From: Lycocorax pyrrhopterus obiensis
Lineage: Eukaryota; Chordata; Aves; Passeriformes; Paradisaeidae
DNA length: 64,000 bases
NCBI GenBank assembly: GCA_014706295.1
Contig: JACSVZ010000004.1
Span: 6,565,465 to 6,629,464, forward strand
Direction of reading: 5' to 3'
The first letter of the stretch is position 1. Every line of letters begins with the position of its first letter. The translations under genes were made by a program, and so were the position numbers. Of the stretch, positions 35,291-48,300 are shown in pieces. Under the pieces are notes generated by a model, which did no database searches, was not told the origin of the DNA, and saw only the letters and a program-made list of their open reading frames with translations.

Positions 35291-37820
35291 ATTTTAATTC
35301 ATAAAGAAAAGATTCAAGAATGTGTGAGGGAGGTTTTGGCACTCTAACTCAAAGGTATGGAGGCCTTTTGTTTTTGTTTGAAATCGCACCTAATTTTAAA
35401 TCACAGTGTAAATGAGGTTTTAAAAGTTTTTAACAGTGATGTGGATAAATTTGGAATTAAAATTGAGATCTGAAATGTTGTGTTGCTCCACTTTTAAAAA
35501 TAAGTTCCCTTCTCATTTGCAATTAAAATGCCTAGAATCTGCATAAAATGTGTGAAATTAGAGATAATTGAAATACAGTAGCTATAAATATGTCTACTCC
35601 ATTTGAAAAATAAATAAAATGTCCACTAAAAGGGTGCGAAAGCCGTACCCTCTTCTCTTGTTTCTCACATTTGGATCTCTGGCGTTTTTCACACTTTTAT
35701 AGCTAATTTTTATTGCAAAACAATATGTTACATTTGTAGCCGTTGTGGGAATGCAGAATAGCCCCTGGCAGCTCTGTAAAAAATGGAATGTTGGGAACAC
35801 ATTTAGAAGAATATAGCTTTCAATTTCATCCCCAGCATTGGTGTCGTGGAATCATATTAAGTGTGATCTAACAAAAACAAAAGGGGGGTGAAAAAAGAAA
35901 AACAAATGTTACGGAAAATAATTTAAATCAGCTATTATTTAAAGTATGTTCATTTACCCTCTTTGGACGTTTTCATAACGTAAGTTGTTGTGCTGCAGTG
36001 GGTTTTCTGGGAGTGAGACTCCAAACCCAGGTCAGTGCTGTTCCCTGGAATGTCTTGTGCTGCTCCATCCGCACCTCCGGGGATGAGCAAACACGGCCCA
36101 GTGCTGCAGTGGGTCAGTGGGACCTGGGCAGGGAGCCTGCAGGAGCCTTCTCCATTATCAATTATTCCTTATTAGCCTGTGCTCTCGGGAGTGTCTGCCA
36201 CGAGAGTGGAGCAGCATCTCACATGCAAATTGTGAAGAGCTTCTCTAACTTCACTCTCGAAACTCGGAAAAATATTATTCCTGTAACACCCTGTGCACCC
36301 TTCTTAGTGAAATTGCACTGTGCTGTCCTGTCATTTCCAATGCTGCGCCGTGTTTCTGTTCCTGGGGAACACCAATCAACTCCCAAAGAGCTGCTTTGGT
36401 GGGGAAATGGGCAGCTTTTCAACTGCTCTGCATCCAACACAAACACCCACTGCAATTTGCTGTAATTCACGCAAAAACTGAATTGAAGGGCCTGGGTGAA
36501 GGTTACTGCCCCAGCTCCTCGGTGCTCCCCATCCTGGGATATTATTTCTGGAAGCCCTGCTTTCTGGAGGTGTGCCTTGCACAGGGAATTATGCTAAAAC
36601 AAAAGAGCTTCCGTGCAGGTATTATCTTGGGGGCAACGGGAATTCAGCAGGTTTGAATGTTGGTGGCTCCTTCAGTAGTTCTTCCTCTTCCCTGCTGCAG
36701 TGAGTGTCACAAGGGATTTCATTGTGCCCTGGCTTCAGAATTCAATATTTTTTCCCCTACCCTCCTCTTTCCCCCACCCCAAGTGTATTTATCAGTAAAT
36801 CACCATACTATATTTTTGGCAGGGGTATGGATGTGTACTGGACTCAGGTGCCTCACTTCAAATCTTACACGATTCCTGATCTGGGGGTAAGAATTATGAG
36901 GAGGAGGCAGATTTCCAGGACGTATTTGAGGAGTGCTGAAATGTTAATGCATTAAGACTGAAACGGTGGGATTTAAATCGCTACACTGAGCAGCACATAG
37001 TACAGAGGGATTGATCCCAGAAAAGTACCAGAGAGGTTGTGTCTCATACAGGCCTAACCACTATGGAGTCATTCTTCAGAGACAGACCAAGCGACAGAAG
37101 AACCACAGCCTTACCTGCAAGGTGCCTTTTCATACGTGCTTTTTTCTCTCCTTTTAAGTTGTCCTCAAGGAAAAATAAGAGCAAAAAGTCCCTGTGCTTC
37201 TCAGTGCACATCTACAGCACTTCATAAATAATAGTGGCTGTTTTAAAAGCAGGGGACAGGCAGAGGGTTACAATGGATGAAAGCTAGTTAGTGAGTTAGC
37301 CAGATAAATGCTTAAAAGAACAGCAGCAAAGATAATCCTGCATTTATTTCTGAGGGATTCACCAGATGACCCTTTTCTGTCTTTCCTGATCTGTGTTTCT
37401 TGAGTCAAAGGGCTGAGCAGAAACCTGAAAAACAAACCTGCAAACTTGGGGTATTGCTGTGATTTGTGACGGTCCCTCCTTCGGCTCCTCGGTTCCATTT
37501 TGGAGCATCTCAGTTAAACCTCGTGTCCAGCACGGGGTGGCTTTGGAGGGAGCTGTGGCGGAGGCTCCCTAGCACACACAGGCACTGGTTCTCTCTCAGC
37601 TTACTGAGTGACATGTGCAAAATTGATCACTTCAAGAGCCTTTTGTATAACACAAAACTTCAAGCAGAGAACCCAAGGCATTTCCTTTCATCAACCTGGT
37701 TCTAATTTGATCAAAGCACGAAAAAATTCAACCCGCCTTATTTCCTGTCCAGTTCTTTTACACTTTACAGCACATTATATATCAGTCTCATATCCCTGAA
37801 TTTTAAGAAGCAACCAGTTA
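35291..37820. other. non-coding DNA with some conserved-looking stretches
   Basis: No gene is supported. A 155-codon plus-strand frame (35998-36465) has no domain and overlaps enhancer-like DNA at about 36150-36310 that contains an exact octamer atgcaaat at 36223-36230. The rest is ordinary AT-rich sequence. Confidence 0.4.
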
Positions 37821-39870
37821 TATAATTGGATCAACAGTTGCCAATCACTCCAGCACAGCACTGCATTATTACTAAGCTGACTATAATTTGGAAGCTCTTT
37901 TTTTATTATGTGTATGACTATATTATCACTGTATACATATTAGGACAGCTGAATGAGCCCCTCAAGGAAAATAAGGGTTCAAATAACATTGAGAGGGGAG
38001 AGAGACGAACAGAATTGAGGATTCACCCCTGTTACAACCATGGTGCCTCATGGCACAGTTCCAGGAGAAAGGAAAAGAACAGTAGCCGTGCGCTGGCTGT
38101 GAATCCTGCCCGCAAATCAGAAAATTGCAATGCTGCTGAAGTGGGCCATCTTGCATGCTTAAGCAAATTAAAAATCAAATGTGTTTTCTGCTCTCAAATG
38201 TGATGGATCGCAGAGGAATTTTGCAATATGTGAGTCTTTAAATCCAGTTCCTTCACTCGCAAAGCTCTCTCCCCACAGACACCTGCACACACAAGTTCAA
38301 AATAAAGCCACTCTGGCTTTGCACTGCTCCTTCCTGAAGAGCTGGGTGGTTGTCATTTGCGTGTGACAAAAGCAGTGCCTGCTTCATGTCAGTAATTTAC
38401 ACAATTATATAAGAGAGTTAAAAACATCAGGTAAATAGTAGTAATAGCTTCCCCCTGAAGCCCAGGAAGTCAGAGTTCTTTGGAGGACCTTGAACCTTGT
38501 CTCAGTAGTATCTCCTTAAATAAAAGTGAGTGGCAGCCTGTTAGAAAACTCCATGTTTTATACCATTAATTTACAGATAAGCATTGTTAGTCAAATAAGT
38601 ATTTAATTCCCAATAGCCTGAATGTTTCAATACCTTGTAGCAAACGACTACATAGAATGTGCACAATGGCAAACAAATTACAGAAATATTCCATAGAGTT
38701 GACATATGAACTCATAACCTCTTAGGTAAAGGTGAATGACTATTAATGTAATTTTTGTATTGTAAGGACCTCCCTCCTTTTTTGTTGTTCTATGCAGTTC
38801 ATTTGTATGCATTAGCTTGAAAGAATTAAACCTGTAAATCGTAGCTTAGGCAATAATAATAATAATAATAACATAAAGTAAACAATATGATTCCTTCTGG
38901 TTTTGCCACTCCAAATTCAGACATTTACCTGTTTCTGCTTTGGCTTTTTCTCTCTGAGCATACACACAGAGTCATGAATATTTGTAGATGTTTTTAGGTA
39001 TAAATGTGTTCTGTAGGAACATATACATGTGTTTCCAGTATAGACATTTTTAAAGGGGCATTAATTTCATACATTTTACATATCTGTAGGCTCAGGCAGA
39101 CAAAAGCATACATGCATAAAAATGTAATGTCTCTCCTCAGCAGTCAGATTCTGTGCCCTACAGGACTTCACCAGGAAAAACTCACAAGCAAAATGCAGTT
39201 TTAAGCATCTTGCTGTAGTTTAAATTGCCAAGTGAGTTTTGGACAAAGTGATGAAATTCAGGTTAAGGGGAGCCTTAATTTGGAAGTCAGGGGGGTTTCA
39301 GCAGAAGGTTCTGATTTGTTTGGGTTTTGGTTTTGGTTTTTTTTGATGGTGGTCAGTGTTCCTTTCACGTCATATTTGTTTAAATCTCAGATCAGAGTAG
39401 GTGCCTGGCCCTTCACACTCCTGCCCCTTGTCCACAGGCTGATAAAATGAAATAAGTGTCTTATCACTTTTGCAGCCTGTTTTACAGTATTGTATATTTT
39501 CTTTAGCCATTCCTGCTGTGTTTTTAAGTAATGCGATAAAACCACTTAAGCATCTTTCTGTATAAAACTGGTTGTTGCATGAGGAGTGTGGTCATCTTCG
39601 GCTGCTGCCATGTCCTTTAAAAATCCCCCCAGCCCAGAGACAAAGCCAGCCCCGTGCAGTTGCTGTGTGTGTGCAAGTGCGTGCATGCAAACAGAACTCA
39701 ATCTGTTACAAACACAGAAATTGGATCAGCCGAGAAACAAGCCCTGTGCCCTCGTCCTCCCCCTCTGCCCATCCCTAGGATAATAGGAGCATTGAAATTC
39801 CCATTTCCAGACTCACTACAGATTAATATGGTTCAGCATAGATACTTATTTCTCTGATAGTTTCCCATGC
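37821..39870. other. AT-rich non-coding DNA with an (AAT)n microsatellite
   Basis: A run of aat triplets spans about 38852-38870. Conserved-looking sequence lies around 37830-38200 and 38560-38760. A patch of ttttgg-type repeats sits near 39320-39345. Reading frames up to 125 codons have no recognisable domain. Confidence 0.45.
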
Positions 39871-40690
39871 ATCTTCCCAGTGAAGTTGATAGAAATTACT
39901 CCAGCAGAATGCGTAAAGCAGATGTTATCCCATTAATTAGCTCTGGACCTGAGCAGGCTCAAGACTTTTCCATTTTCAGGCCGATAGGAATTGGTCCCAG
40001 TGAGCGTGCTCCATATCCACATTTAGTATCATCTCATAAACAGCACTGAAAACACAGCAGGCCCTTGATGAAGATACATTAGCTTATTTCTAATTTAAAG
40101 TTATGTTGCTTAACCTTAATGTAATTGGTCACTGGTGACCGACTGTTTGTATAGCGAGTTGATGACCAAAGAGCTGTAATAAATTATCAAACTTACTGCT
40201 TAAGTAGACTGTTCTGTTAAAAGCCTCGCTTGTAATAATGGTAAAATAATTACACCTCAAACGGAAGAGCCTTGGATCTGATAAAGCTACCAAAGTCTTT
40301 CAGATGAAGGTGTTTTCATTCTGCTTTAAAGGACATGTAGAAATTTATTTTTTTTTCTTCTCAGTGCAGTATCTTGCATTGGCTGAATAGTCAACTTTCA
40401 AAGCTCAGCCTAATATTGATTAAAAATAAATTGGTAAATCAAGATACTTTCTTTTTGAGGGGTTGTGGGGATTAAAGTAATTAACCGATTTCAGTGGCTA
40501 ACAAGAAACAAAAGAAATTTGCACAAATAATTATATTCTGTACGTCAATTCAAAGTCACTGCTAGACATGCGTTAGAGAAGAGTTGATTAGCTGGTAGAA
40601 TAACCAGGATAATAATCAACTATGGAAGGAAGTAATTGACACAACTTTAATGTTTAATAATGAATAGCATGCCAGGGGCAAAATTAAGGG
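39871..40690. promoter_or_regulatory. candidate conserved non-coding region
   Basis: Two islands, about 39880-40280 and 40490-40690, contain many homeodomain-like cores (cattaattagc, gtaataatgg, aataattac, gttgattagc, gtaattgac, tttaataatg) and scattered CpGs such as tagcgag, tcgctt and aacgga. Simple repeats are absent. Regulatory function is inferred from composition and motif words only. Confidence 0.3.
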
Positions 40691-41040
40691 AAATCTGCTT
40701 TCTGAGACCCAGTTCAGACCTGAAGTTTCTTAGGCCAAATATAGCAATTACTGGAGACTCCTGACCTGCTTCTGCAGTGCCGTAGCACAAGTAACAGGTG
40801 TAGTTAAGTGGCAAGTGCACAAGTGGCTGTATTAAATCTGGTGGTTCCATGTGCTGCAGTTTAATTTCCAGCCTTTTCCCTGCTGAAGACTTAGAGGTTG
40901 ATTTTAAAACTGCAGGAATGTAAGGAACACTTACTCTTCCACGGCTGTTCTTGGTTTCTCCAAGCGGCGTTCTATTAACAACCAGTTCATTAAATCAGTA
41001 AGAGTCAGGAATAAGTGTATGATTTGCTTGTCTCAGAAGC
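40691..41040. other. non-coding DNA, no gene seen
   Basis: Ordinary AT-rich sequence. No exon, repeat or strong motif cluster is recognised. Confidence 0.5.
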
Positions 41041-41340
41041 GATAATTTCTCTCTCTAAATATTTGCATTTAAAATTTGGGCTACCTCCAGATGCCCTAAC
41101 TTCACAATAGAGAAATTGAGTTTATTTTTTTTAATCCTCGTATTTCATTTCTTACAAGGACCTTCCAATAATTTAAACTATTTACAGTGCCTCAAAGATC
41201 ATTATTGCCCCGTGACTCCTCAGAGAAATATTGGAGCCACTCTATTTATTGCTGACATTAGATTTACCTTTGAAGACTGGTTTACAAAATGGAGACATTA
41301 GGATGTGAAAGTGATTATTTTTTGTACATTGCTCAGAATG
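41041..41340. promoter_or_regulatory. candidate conserved non-coding element
   Basis: The stretch contains an exact octamer word atttgcat (41061-41068), a SOX-like cattattg and several AT-rich cores. The frame at 41116-41301 happens to be open for 61 codons, but the peptide is unremarkable. I read it as enhancer-like DNA. Confidence 0.28.
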
Positions 41341-42159
41341 GTAAGTTTTTGTGTGTGCTGTATTAGAGTAAACATTGCTGTAGCTGCTCAGTTTGTTATG
41401 GAAACTTGAAAAGCAGATGCATTAAGGTATTTTTTTTTTAAAAAACACACAGTTCTTCATGAGGAAAAATATAAATACTGTTTGGGGGCTTGTCACGAAG
41501 GTATATTTAAAAATAACACCCCCCCAAAGCAATGAATAAAAATGCTTTTTGGCGTTCTAAATGGAGGCAGAGAATTGCTCAGCCAATGGAAAAGCAGGTG
41601 GGGTAACACATCCTGATTCTTCTAATTGAGGCTGTAAAGAAAGATGAGAGATACGTGCACTGTTTGTGTCACAGTAGTTGTGATCTGTGAAAATAACTTC
41701 AGAGCAGCCTTTCCTAATATTAAAATGTCTCTGTTGCTGTTCAACTAAAAATCAATACAGCTCACAATTTTAATAAGGAACATGAATCTGAAAATGTGTT
41801 TAGTATCAGGTTATATAAACACACCCTAATGAGATACTATAAAATCCATCACATTAAAGGCTGGTTCCTACAAGGTATATTAGCTTAAAATGTTCAATAT
41901 ATTAGGTCAGTGTACAACACTACACATAACAAAGCAGGTCTGTCAAGGCAAGATGCGTGTTTTGCCCCTTAAAACTGTTATGTTTTGCACATTTTATAAG
42001 GTTCTTTGAATACATGAATAAGATAAGTTATTCCCATCTCTTTCTTAAGCAATCTCAGAAATGGCTGTGACCTGAAATTGGAAATCTTGTAAACACCCAT
42101 CCGAAGAAAATGTGTGCAGTTCTGTCTTAAAGAGATGGTACATGTTTAATTATCCCAAC
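41341..42159. other. AT-rich non-coding DNA
   Basis: Short A and T runs occur near 41431-41445, with a C(7) run at 41519-41525. AT-rich sequence at 41740-42010 looks conserved in style but has no sharp motif cluster. No exon is seen. Confidence 0.45.
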
Positions 42160-42340
42160 TTCTTCGAGGAGAATACTATTAACATACACATTAGCATCGT
42201 CCCATTGGTTCCTCCTGCTGCTCCACCTTAGGGGCAGCAATAGGAGTTAATCTTATTGCTCCCATGCGCATAATAATGAAATTTTGTCTTGTCTCTAAGG
42301 CGGTGTTCTTTGGTCTAAAGTACAGCGGGAAACATTCCTT
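42160..42340. promoter_or_regulatory. candidate conserved non-coding element
   Basis: The island carries cattgg (an inverted CCAAT box), gttaatct, gcataataatg and tctctaaggcgg words. An inverted repeat at 42236-42260 has 7-bp arms (agcaata / tattgct). The mixture of isolated CpGs and AT-rich cores suggests constraint. No exon is visible. Confidence 0.3.
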
Positions 42341-42879
42341 CTTTTTTAGAAAATTTCCTGACCAACTCGTTTAAAAAAGATTTGAAAAATTAAAATTCTT
42401 CCTGTGTGAATGCCACAGCCTGCAGAACGCGTTGCTTTGACTTGCGAATCAAAATTAAGCAATTGTGCAAATAAATTGCTCTGTATTCACATATGGAATA
42501 CAGTGTACTGGGGCTGTGGGTGTATTCAGCTCTTTGAAAAACTGGAAGCCGTGGATTTTGTTATTTCATCCTCCAGTGTCCATATAGGCTATTCTCAAAG
42601 AATAACATAAGAACAAACAAAAAGAGATGGGTTTAATATAAAATACCTTTGCCTTTTCTTAGCAGTGTTCTACAGACTATAATGGCGAGAGGAATAAAAA
42701 AAACACAGGCAAAAAAATACATGTGAATTCAAGGCTACTGAATTAAGGGAGGTTGTACCAACATTTCCCCCACTGTACATTATTTGTATTCAAGGTTTTT
42801 GAAATGACATTGTAATCTGATGATGCACCAGCCTATTATATTGTCTAGCAGGACAAATATCCTTGCGTTTTCTCTGTAG

Positions 42880-43080
42880 AACTAACACAATTTTTCCATG
42901 TCAGAGGTGCATAATATCCTGGCGGTCATAAGGAATGATGCTATTAATCCTCTTGGGCAATCTCCAGGTCTGATTATTAGGGAAATAAATTTGCATGCTG
43001 CATATGAGCTAGGTGAATCACCGAGAGCACAAATTATATTTCCTGACAGCAAGTTAGAGAATGGAGCCACATCGCTTTTT
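42880..43080. promoter_or_regulatory. candidate conserved non-coding element with octamer site
   Basis: Two hundred bases contain ctattaatcc (Bicoid/OTX-like taatcc), tgattatta and an exact octamer atttgcat at 42989-42996 followed by tgctgcatatg. Both strands are open for over 60 codons here, which is common in highly constrained AT-rich elements and does not by itself indicate protein. It ends at a T(16) run at 43085-43100. Confidence 0.35.
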
Positions 43081-43403
43081 TATCTTTTTTTTTTTTTTTT
43101 CTCTGAAAGCTATAGAATTTCAATTCATTACATGAGATTGGTTAGAATTCAAGTCTCTTTTTAAGTTGATATTAAGTTGAGTCTGTTATCTCTGTGAAGG
43201 CTAGTAGGTTCCCCTGAGTATCCACCTAATCACTACTTAAAAAAATCGAAACGTATAGTTAGTGTCATGATTTAGGTACCAGAGCCACTTTATTTATCAG
43301 TGCAGAGTGAGATAATTTCAATTTGAGGCTCTGTAGCCCTCATGAATTTAACCATTTTGAAAGCTTTTTTTCCTCTGTCTCTCTTTTTCTCTCTCTGCCC
43401 CTT

Positions 43404-43424
43404 CCCCCCCCCCCCCCCCCCCCC
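43404..43424. repeat. C(21) homopolymer
   Basis: An uninterrupted run of 21 C is preceded by a pyrimidine-rich stretch of tct/ctct. On the minus strand this is a G(21) tract able to form G-quadruplex. Homopolymer length may be imprecise for technical reasons. Confidence 0.9.
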
Positions 43425-45362
43425 TTCCTGTGCATATTGTAATAATGGTTATTCTGGGCACCTGTTTCGCCGTGCTCTGTGCATTTCTCAGACTGCTTTA
43501 TCTGTCACATCGTATATATTTCCTGGTATGTTTAGAGGATTTTTTGGTGAAATGTTATTTGGATTTCAGTTAAGAAAATTTGGCTGTGTTCTCTGTGCCA
43601 GGAGTAGAGCCAGTCATTTCTGCTTTTCATATCAATGATAAATGTATTTTTATTATTTTTACCGTTTGGCATCTGAGCAACCTTTTTGCATTATTAAATC
43701 TGAACAGGGAGAATAATAGCAAATGAGAGGAGAATAAATGGCTTTGTGTCCTGATTTATTAATTAAGCAGACATTTATTATAATCACAGTTTTATAGATG
43801 TTGTAAAAAGGTATTTTTTTTATCCATGATATACATTCATGTATGGTAACTTTAGTGAGCATTTTTGGAAATTTCCAGGTTTTTTAGATTGGAAAATTGG
43901 GATCACTGGTGCTGTACTGTACATGCAGGCAACAAGCAGAAACAAGCCCTGGGGTGGCGAGTGTAGATGGATCCAGCTTGGAACTGAGTGAGGAATGTCT
44001 CGATTGAAGGTGGGGGGCTATAAATCCATATGGATCAGGTGCAGCCTGGAGTTTGGGGGACTCTGAAATGCCTCTCGCTCCTCACTGGAGCTGAGCCAAG
44101 CTTGGAGACACAGAGAACCCCTGCACTGGTCAGAGCTGGGGGTGTGATTGAAACAACACGAGCCATGTGTCTGATAATGCCAAATCTGAAGTGTTCTTAA
44201 TCATTTACTTATTCATGAAGTGCAAGCAGCAGCACTGGAAGGAAAGGGATATATCTCTGACTCAGATTTCATGTGTTGCCAAATATACAGCAAAGGAAGC
44301 ACTTTTAATCATCTTACATGAAACCTATTTAGGATTTGTCTATTCTCTCATCCGTTGGGTTTCTTTATGCTTCCTGAGCAGAGCTGGTGCCATTTCTTTC
44401 CAGAACAAAGGTCCTTTTGTTTGTTTTCTTTTTGTTTGTTTTATTAATTTTTTGCTCAGCATTTGGGTTGTGCTGCTTCACAGACAGGAAGTATTTCCCA
44501 CATTTAGGAAAAGGAAATAGCCTTTGGAGAAAATTCAAAGAAAGTCCATTGGGGAGTGCCTTGCCTGTTCAGAGTGTTATTTCCTATTCCTGAATAGAAA
44601 CATCAGACTTATTTTTGGCATCAAATAGCAGTGCTGCTGTAAACACTAGCCTCTTTAATTCCCATTTTGCAGTGGACATTTATACTGGTAACAGAGAATG
44701 TTTGTTACTCTCCTGAAATAGGGATGGGTGATATAAGAAGGAAAATTTTAACAAAACTGCAAAATTGCCTCTCTCCTGTTGTCTGTGACCTAGACAAGGT
44801 CTCTCTGATACTGCTGAGCCCCAGCAAGGAAAATGAGGGGCCTATTTAAACACGAGTTGTCTGTGACTTTGGAAGTTGTCAGCCTGGAATCCACCAGATC
44901 CATGACAGGAGCTGCTGTCACAGGGCTGCCTTTCCTCCGTCTGCAGAGGAGGAGGAGGCTTCTCGGAGAATGATGGGTGTTTTAACAGGCACTCCTTCTG
45001 GAGTGGGGCTGGAGCATAAGGCCATCTATGTCTTTATAAATTGTAATAAGTAGATAAGATCAGCTGGTGATAACGCAGAGAGGAGGGAATATAACGATGC
45101 CCAGTCGTGCTGCTTCTCTCTAGCAGTAAATCCCAAACAGTATGTGGATAACACCTGGCAGAAAGGGCAGGGTGGGGAGAGTCACAAACGAACCGAAGGA
45201 TGGCAGCTAGTAAAGCTTTTGTTTCAAACTTTATCTATTACTGCCCCTCATCATCACACAGTGAAAATACTCTCCTGAAAAGAGAATGAATGAGTTTTGA
45301 ACTTGAATAGACAGAAAGGAAAAAAAAACCTAAATTGAAGAGATTGAAACCAGTAGTTTCTC
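43425..45362. other. non-coding DNA, no gene seen
   Basis: No exon or known repeat is recognised. A conserved-looking patch with agataaga and gataacg words (GATA-type) lies at about 45040-45110. The 117-codon plus-strand frame at 44167-44520 has no domain. Confidence 0.5.
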
Positions 45363-45378
45363 GGGGGGGGGGGGGGGG
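45363..45378. repeat. G(16) homopolymer
   Basis: An uninterrupted run of 16 G is followed by tggg. It is one of three long C or G runs within about 10 kb of this window. Confidence 0.9.
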
Positions 45379-48300
45379 TGGGAGTGTCTCCTCAGTTGTT
45401 CCTTTGGATTTCTCCTTGTCTGTTAATATCCACGGTGTGTCTGTATCTTGAACCTTGCATCTGGCAGATCTCTGCCAGCACACGAGGGAAGGCTGCTTAA
45501 ATCAATTGTGCCTGTGTGTTGTCACATGGCCGTGTGTGCCAGTGCATCGGGATTTAGCGGGACAGCTTCCTCTGCTGCAATTTCTAAACCATCACAAAAT
45601 CAGCATATTTTGCCAGCTGGAGCTTTCATCTTCATTAGGGATACTGTTTCCTGAAAGTTTGTAAGCTTAATGTAAATATGTAAAAAGCAAAGCAGGTACA
45701 GTGTTGATCTTGGTCCCTCAGCTGTTCCTCAGCACTTAGGAACATGAGCAACTAAGGGAGCTGTACCTGGAAATCAGGTGCTTTGGTTGAGGAAAGCACC
45801 TACACTGACTGAACTCTTGTGTCGCCCCTTAAACTTAGAATTGTCAGTCTGCAGCTGCCAGTATGTTGGGTTTAGTAGGATGAAAGATCAGAGAGCACTC
45901 TCAAACCCAGAAACAGAGATGTAGCTCCTCTTCTGGTTTCTTGTCGGGAGTTTGAATAGATGGGGATTCATGAGGCCTCGAAGGAGCCAGTTCTGGCTGC
46001 CACTTCTGGGATGTGAAGAGAAGAGGCTGGCGCACACAGCACTGCATCTGCCTTGCTTGTGGAGGCATCCTAAGATGAAGAGGGAGGGGAAAGTCCTGAA
46101 CCAACCCCAAGCAAGCCACAAAAGCCCCCAGCCTGAAATATGCCCCCCGGGCTGGATGTGTCAGGGAAGGGTTTCCTGCAGCCATGTGTGGCTGAAGGCT
46201 CTGGCTCTCGTCCTGGGCGACCACTGTGTGCCATCAGCTTCTGTTCAGTGACCTGTCAGAGCAGAGAAGGAATTTCACATGGCCTGAAAAACTGACTGAA
46301 CAGTTCACCTTTTGGGGAAATGTAATATTTTCTGATAAGGAGCTTATGTTAGTTTTCTTAGCAAATAGCCTGAAAGCATTTCTGTCTGTGGCATTTCTAG
46401 ATGTGATAAGTTGAAGGAAACATCCTTGACCATGACTTAACAAAACAGGCCGTTTGTTTCATGGGGTAGCTGTTTCCAGAAATGTAAATAAATGGCAACT
46501 TAAGGATGATATAAAATAAACGATCACAGAGACAGCCCAGAGCTGCATTGTTTCAGAAAACACAAGGCACTATTTATGGAGCTGTAAACAGAGGAGTGTG
46601 TTTATTATTGCACTTGGAATTAAATCAGAAAGCCAGAAAGCTGAAGTTTTGGGTAAGATCAGCCCACATTTAAGAAGCTCTTTGGTGGGGTTACTGCTCA
46701 TGCTGCGTGTTTGTTTTGAACTGAGCCAGCCTGTTTTGTGAGGGCGGCGGGCCTGTCTGGCAGGGCCTGATTCTGCCATTTATTTCGCCACCTGCTTGAC
46801 ATGAGTGAAGCTGAAGGGGAGGTGGTGAGCACAGCTGGGGGCACAACACATCCAGATTTCATTTTGTGTTCATGTCTCAAATATTTTAAGAGTGTAAATT
46901 GAGAGTCAACGGTGTCTCTGTAGAAGCAGGTCGTGGTCAGAGCCTCACAGCCAAACCTTTGTGACCTTCTCTGCGGCTCACGGCCAGAGTCAGAGTATCC
47001 TGAGCCAAATCTGGTGGGATGAACAGAATCCAAGCCTGGTTCTGTGGCTGTGGTTATTCTGGGGTGGATTTAGATGCTTTTGTGCTAGGCAGTACCTAGC
47101 TCTTTAAGAAAGACCCCTCAATTAAATAGCATTATTGGTAATTCTGTGCTGCATGGTTTGAAACTAACACACTGTTATTAACGATCTTGGTAATTATTAG
47201 AACTATATCTTTGCAAGTCTCACCTGTACCATATGTGCCCCTCTCAAGGAAACATGCTTGGCTCATCTAATACAGTGTTACAAACTGCCTTACACACCCC
47301 TTAAATTGAAAATGCCTTTCCCCCCACTGTTTTACTGGTATTCCTAAACTATTACACCACATTTAAAAATGAATTGTGTGCAATGACATTAGAGAAGGGG
47401 GTTAGGCTTTCTGAGCTGCTACCAGTGACATATGACTGTAGTGACAGACAGTCAGCAGTATTCAACCTGAATTAATCTGAAAAAGCAGCAGACTTCAATG
47501 TGGAGTTTAGGAGGAGGCTGAGCAGCTACATATTTACAAAAGGGATGTCACTGAACCGTCTTTCTACCCAGGGATAGCCTATGGCTACTTAATACTTTTA
47601 AACCAGTAGTGGAAGGATTAAATACACCTGAAGTCAGGTCTTTGAGGCCATTTCCCTCTTGTGCTTTCTTTTCCTTACTTGAGTTGCACCTCAGCAGCTA
47701 TTTTTTTGAAGCGCTGTGAGAAAGGGTGGGTATTCTGATACCTTTTATTAGAATTGCACAGAAGTAGGAGAATCCTCACAGAGACGCAGGCTCCTTTTTC
47801 TGTTGCCTTTGAAAAGTTAAGACATGCGAGGTTACACAAGACACAGACACTGCAGTGGAGGAGGAGGGATATGGTAATAAAGGTGATAGTGATACCTTAA
47901 TTTAACAAATATGCAGTGCTAATTATGTAAACATGTGAGAACTCTAAAATCTTCTCATCATGTGTGTCACACAATTGAAATATTTTACAGCCTAATTCGA
48001 GATTATACAGTAATAATGTTATTTTATATTGGCTAGTTGACAAGCATAGGCCAGGGCTGTCTATCAAACAAAACTGTTGTGCCAGATTGTATCTTGGCGA
48101 TAAGCACAAAAGAAGAGCAAGTCAAATTCTGTTTACATATTAATCATTGAATCAGATTTAGGTCTGTACTGCAGACACTGCCTTAACTGGTAGCTGTAAG
48201 GGAAAAAACCTGTTTGTACTTGGGTGGGCCATATTTTGAACACAGTAGTTTCTACAGAAAGCTGCTACAAAGCTCCAGATGCCATTTTGCAAGTGTACCT

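Noticed and set aside
35998..36465. 155-codon plus-strand frame
   Set aside because: No domain or repeat-protein character, and it overlaps enhancer-like DNA with an octamer site.
45901..46251. Overlapping 99- and 107-codon frames on opposite strands
   Set aside because: Open frames on both strands of a GC-richer patch are expected from composition; neither peptide is recognisable.
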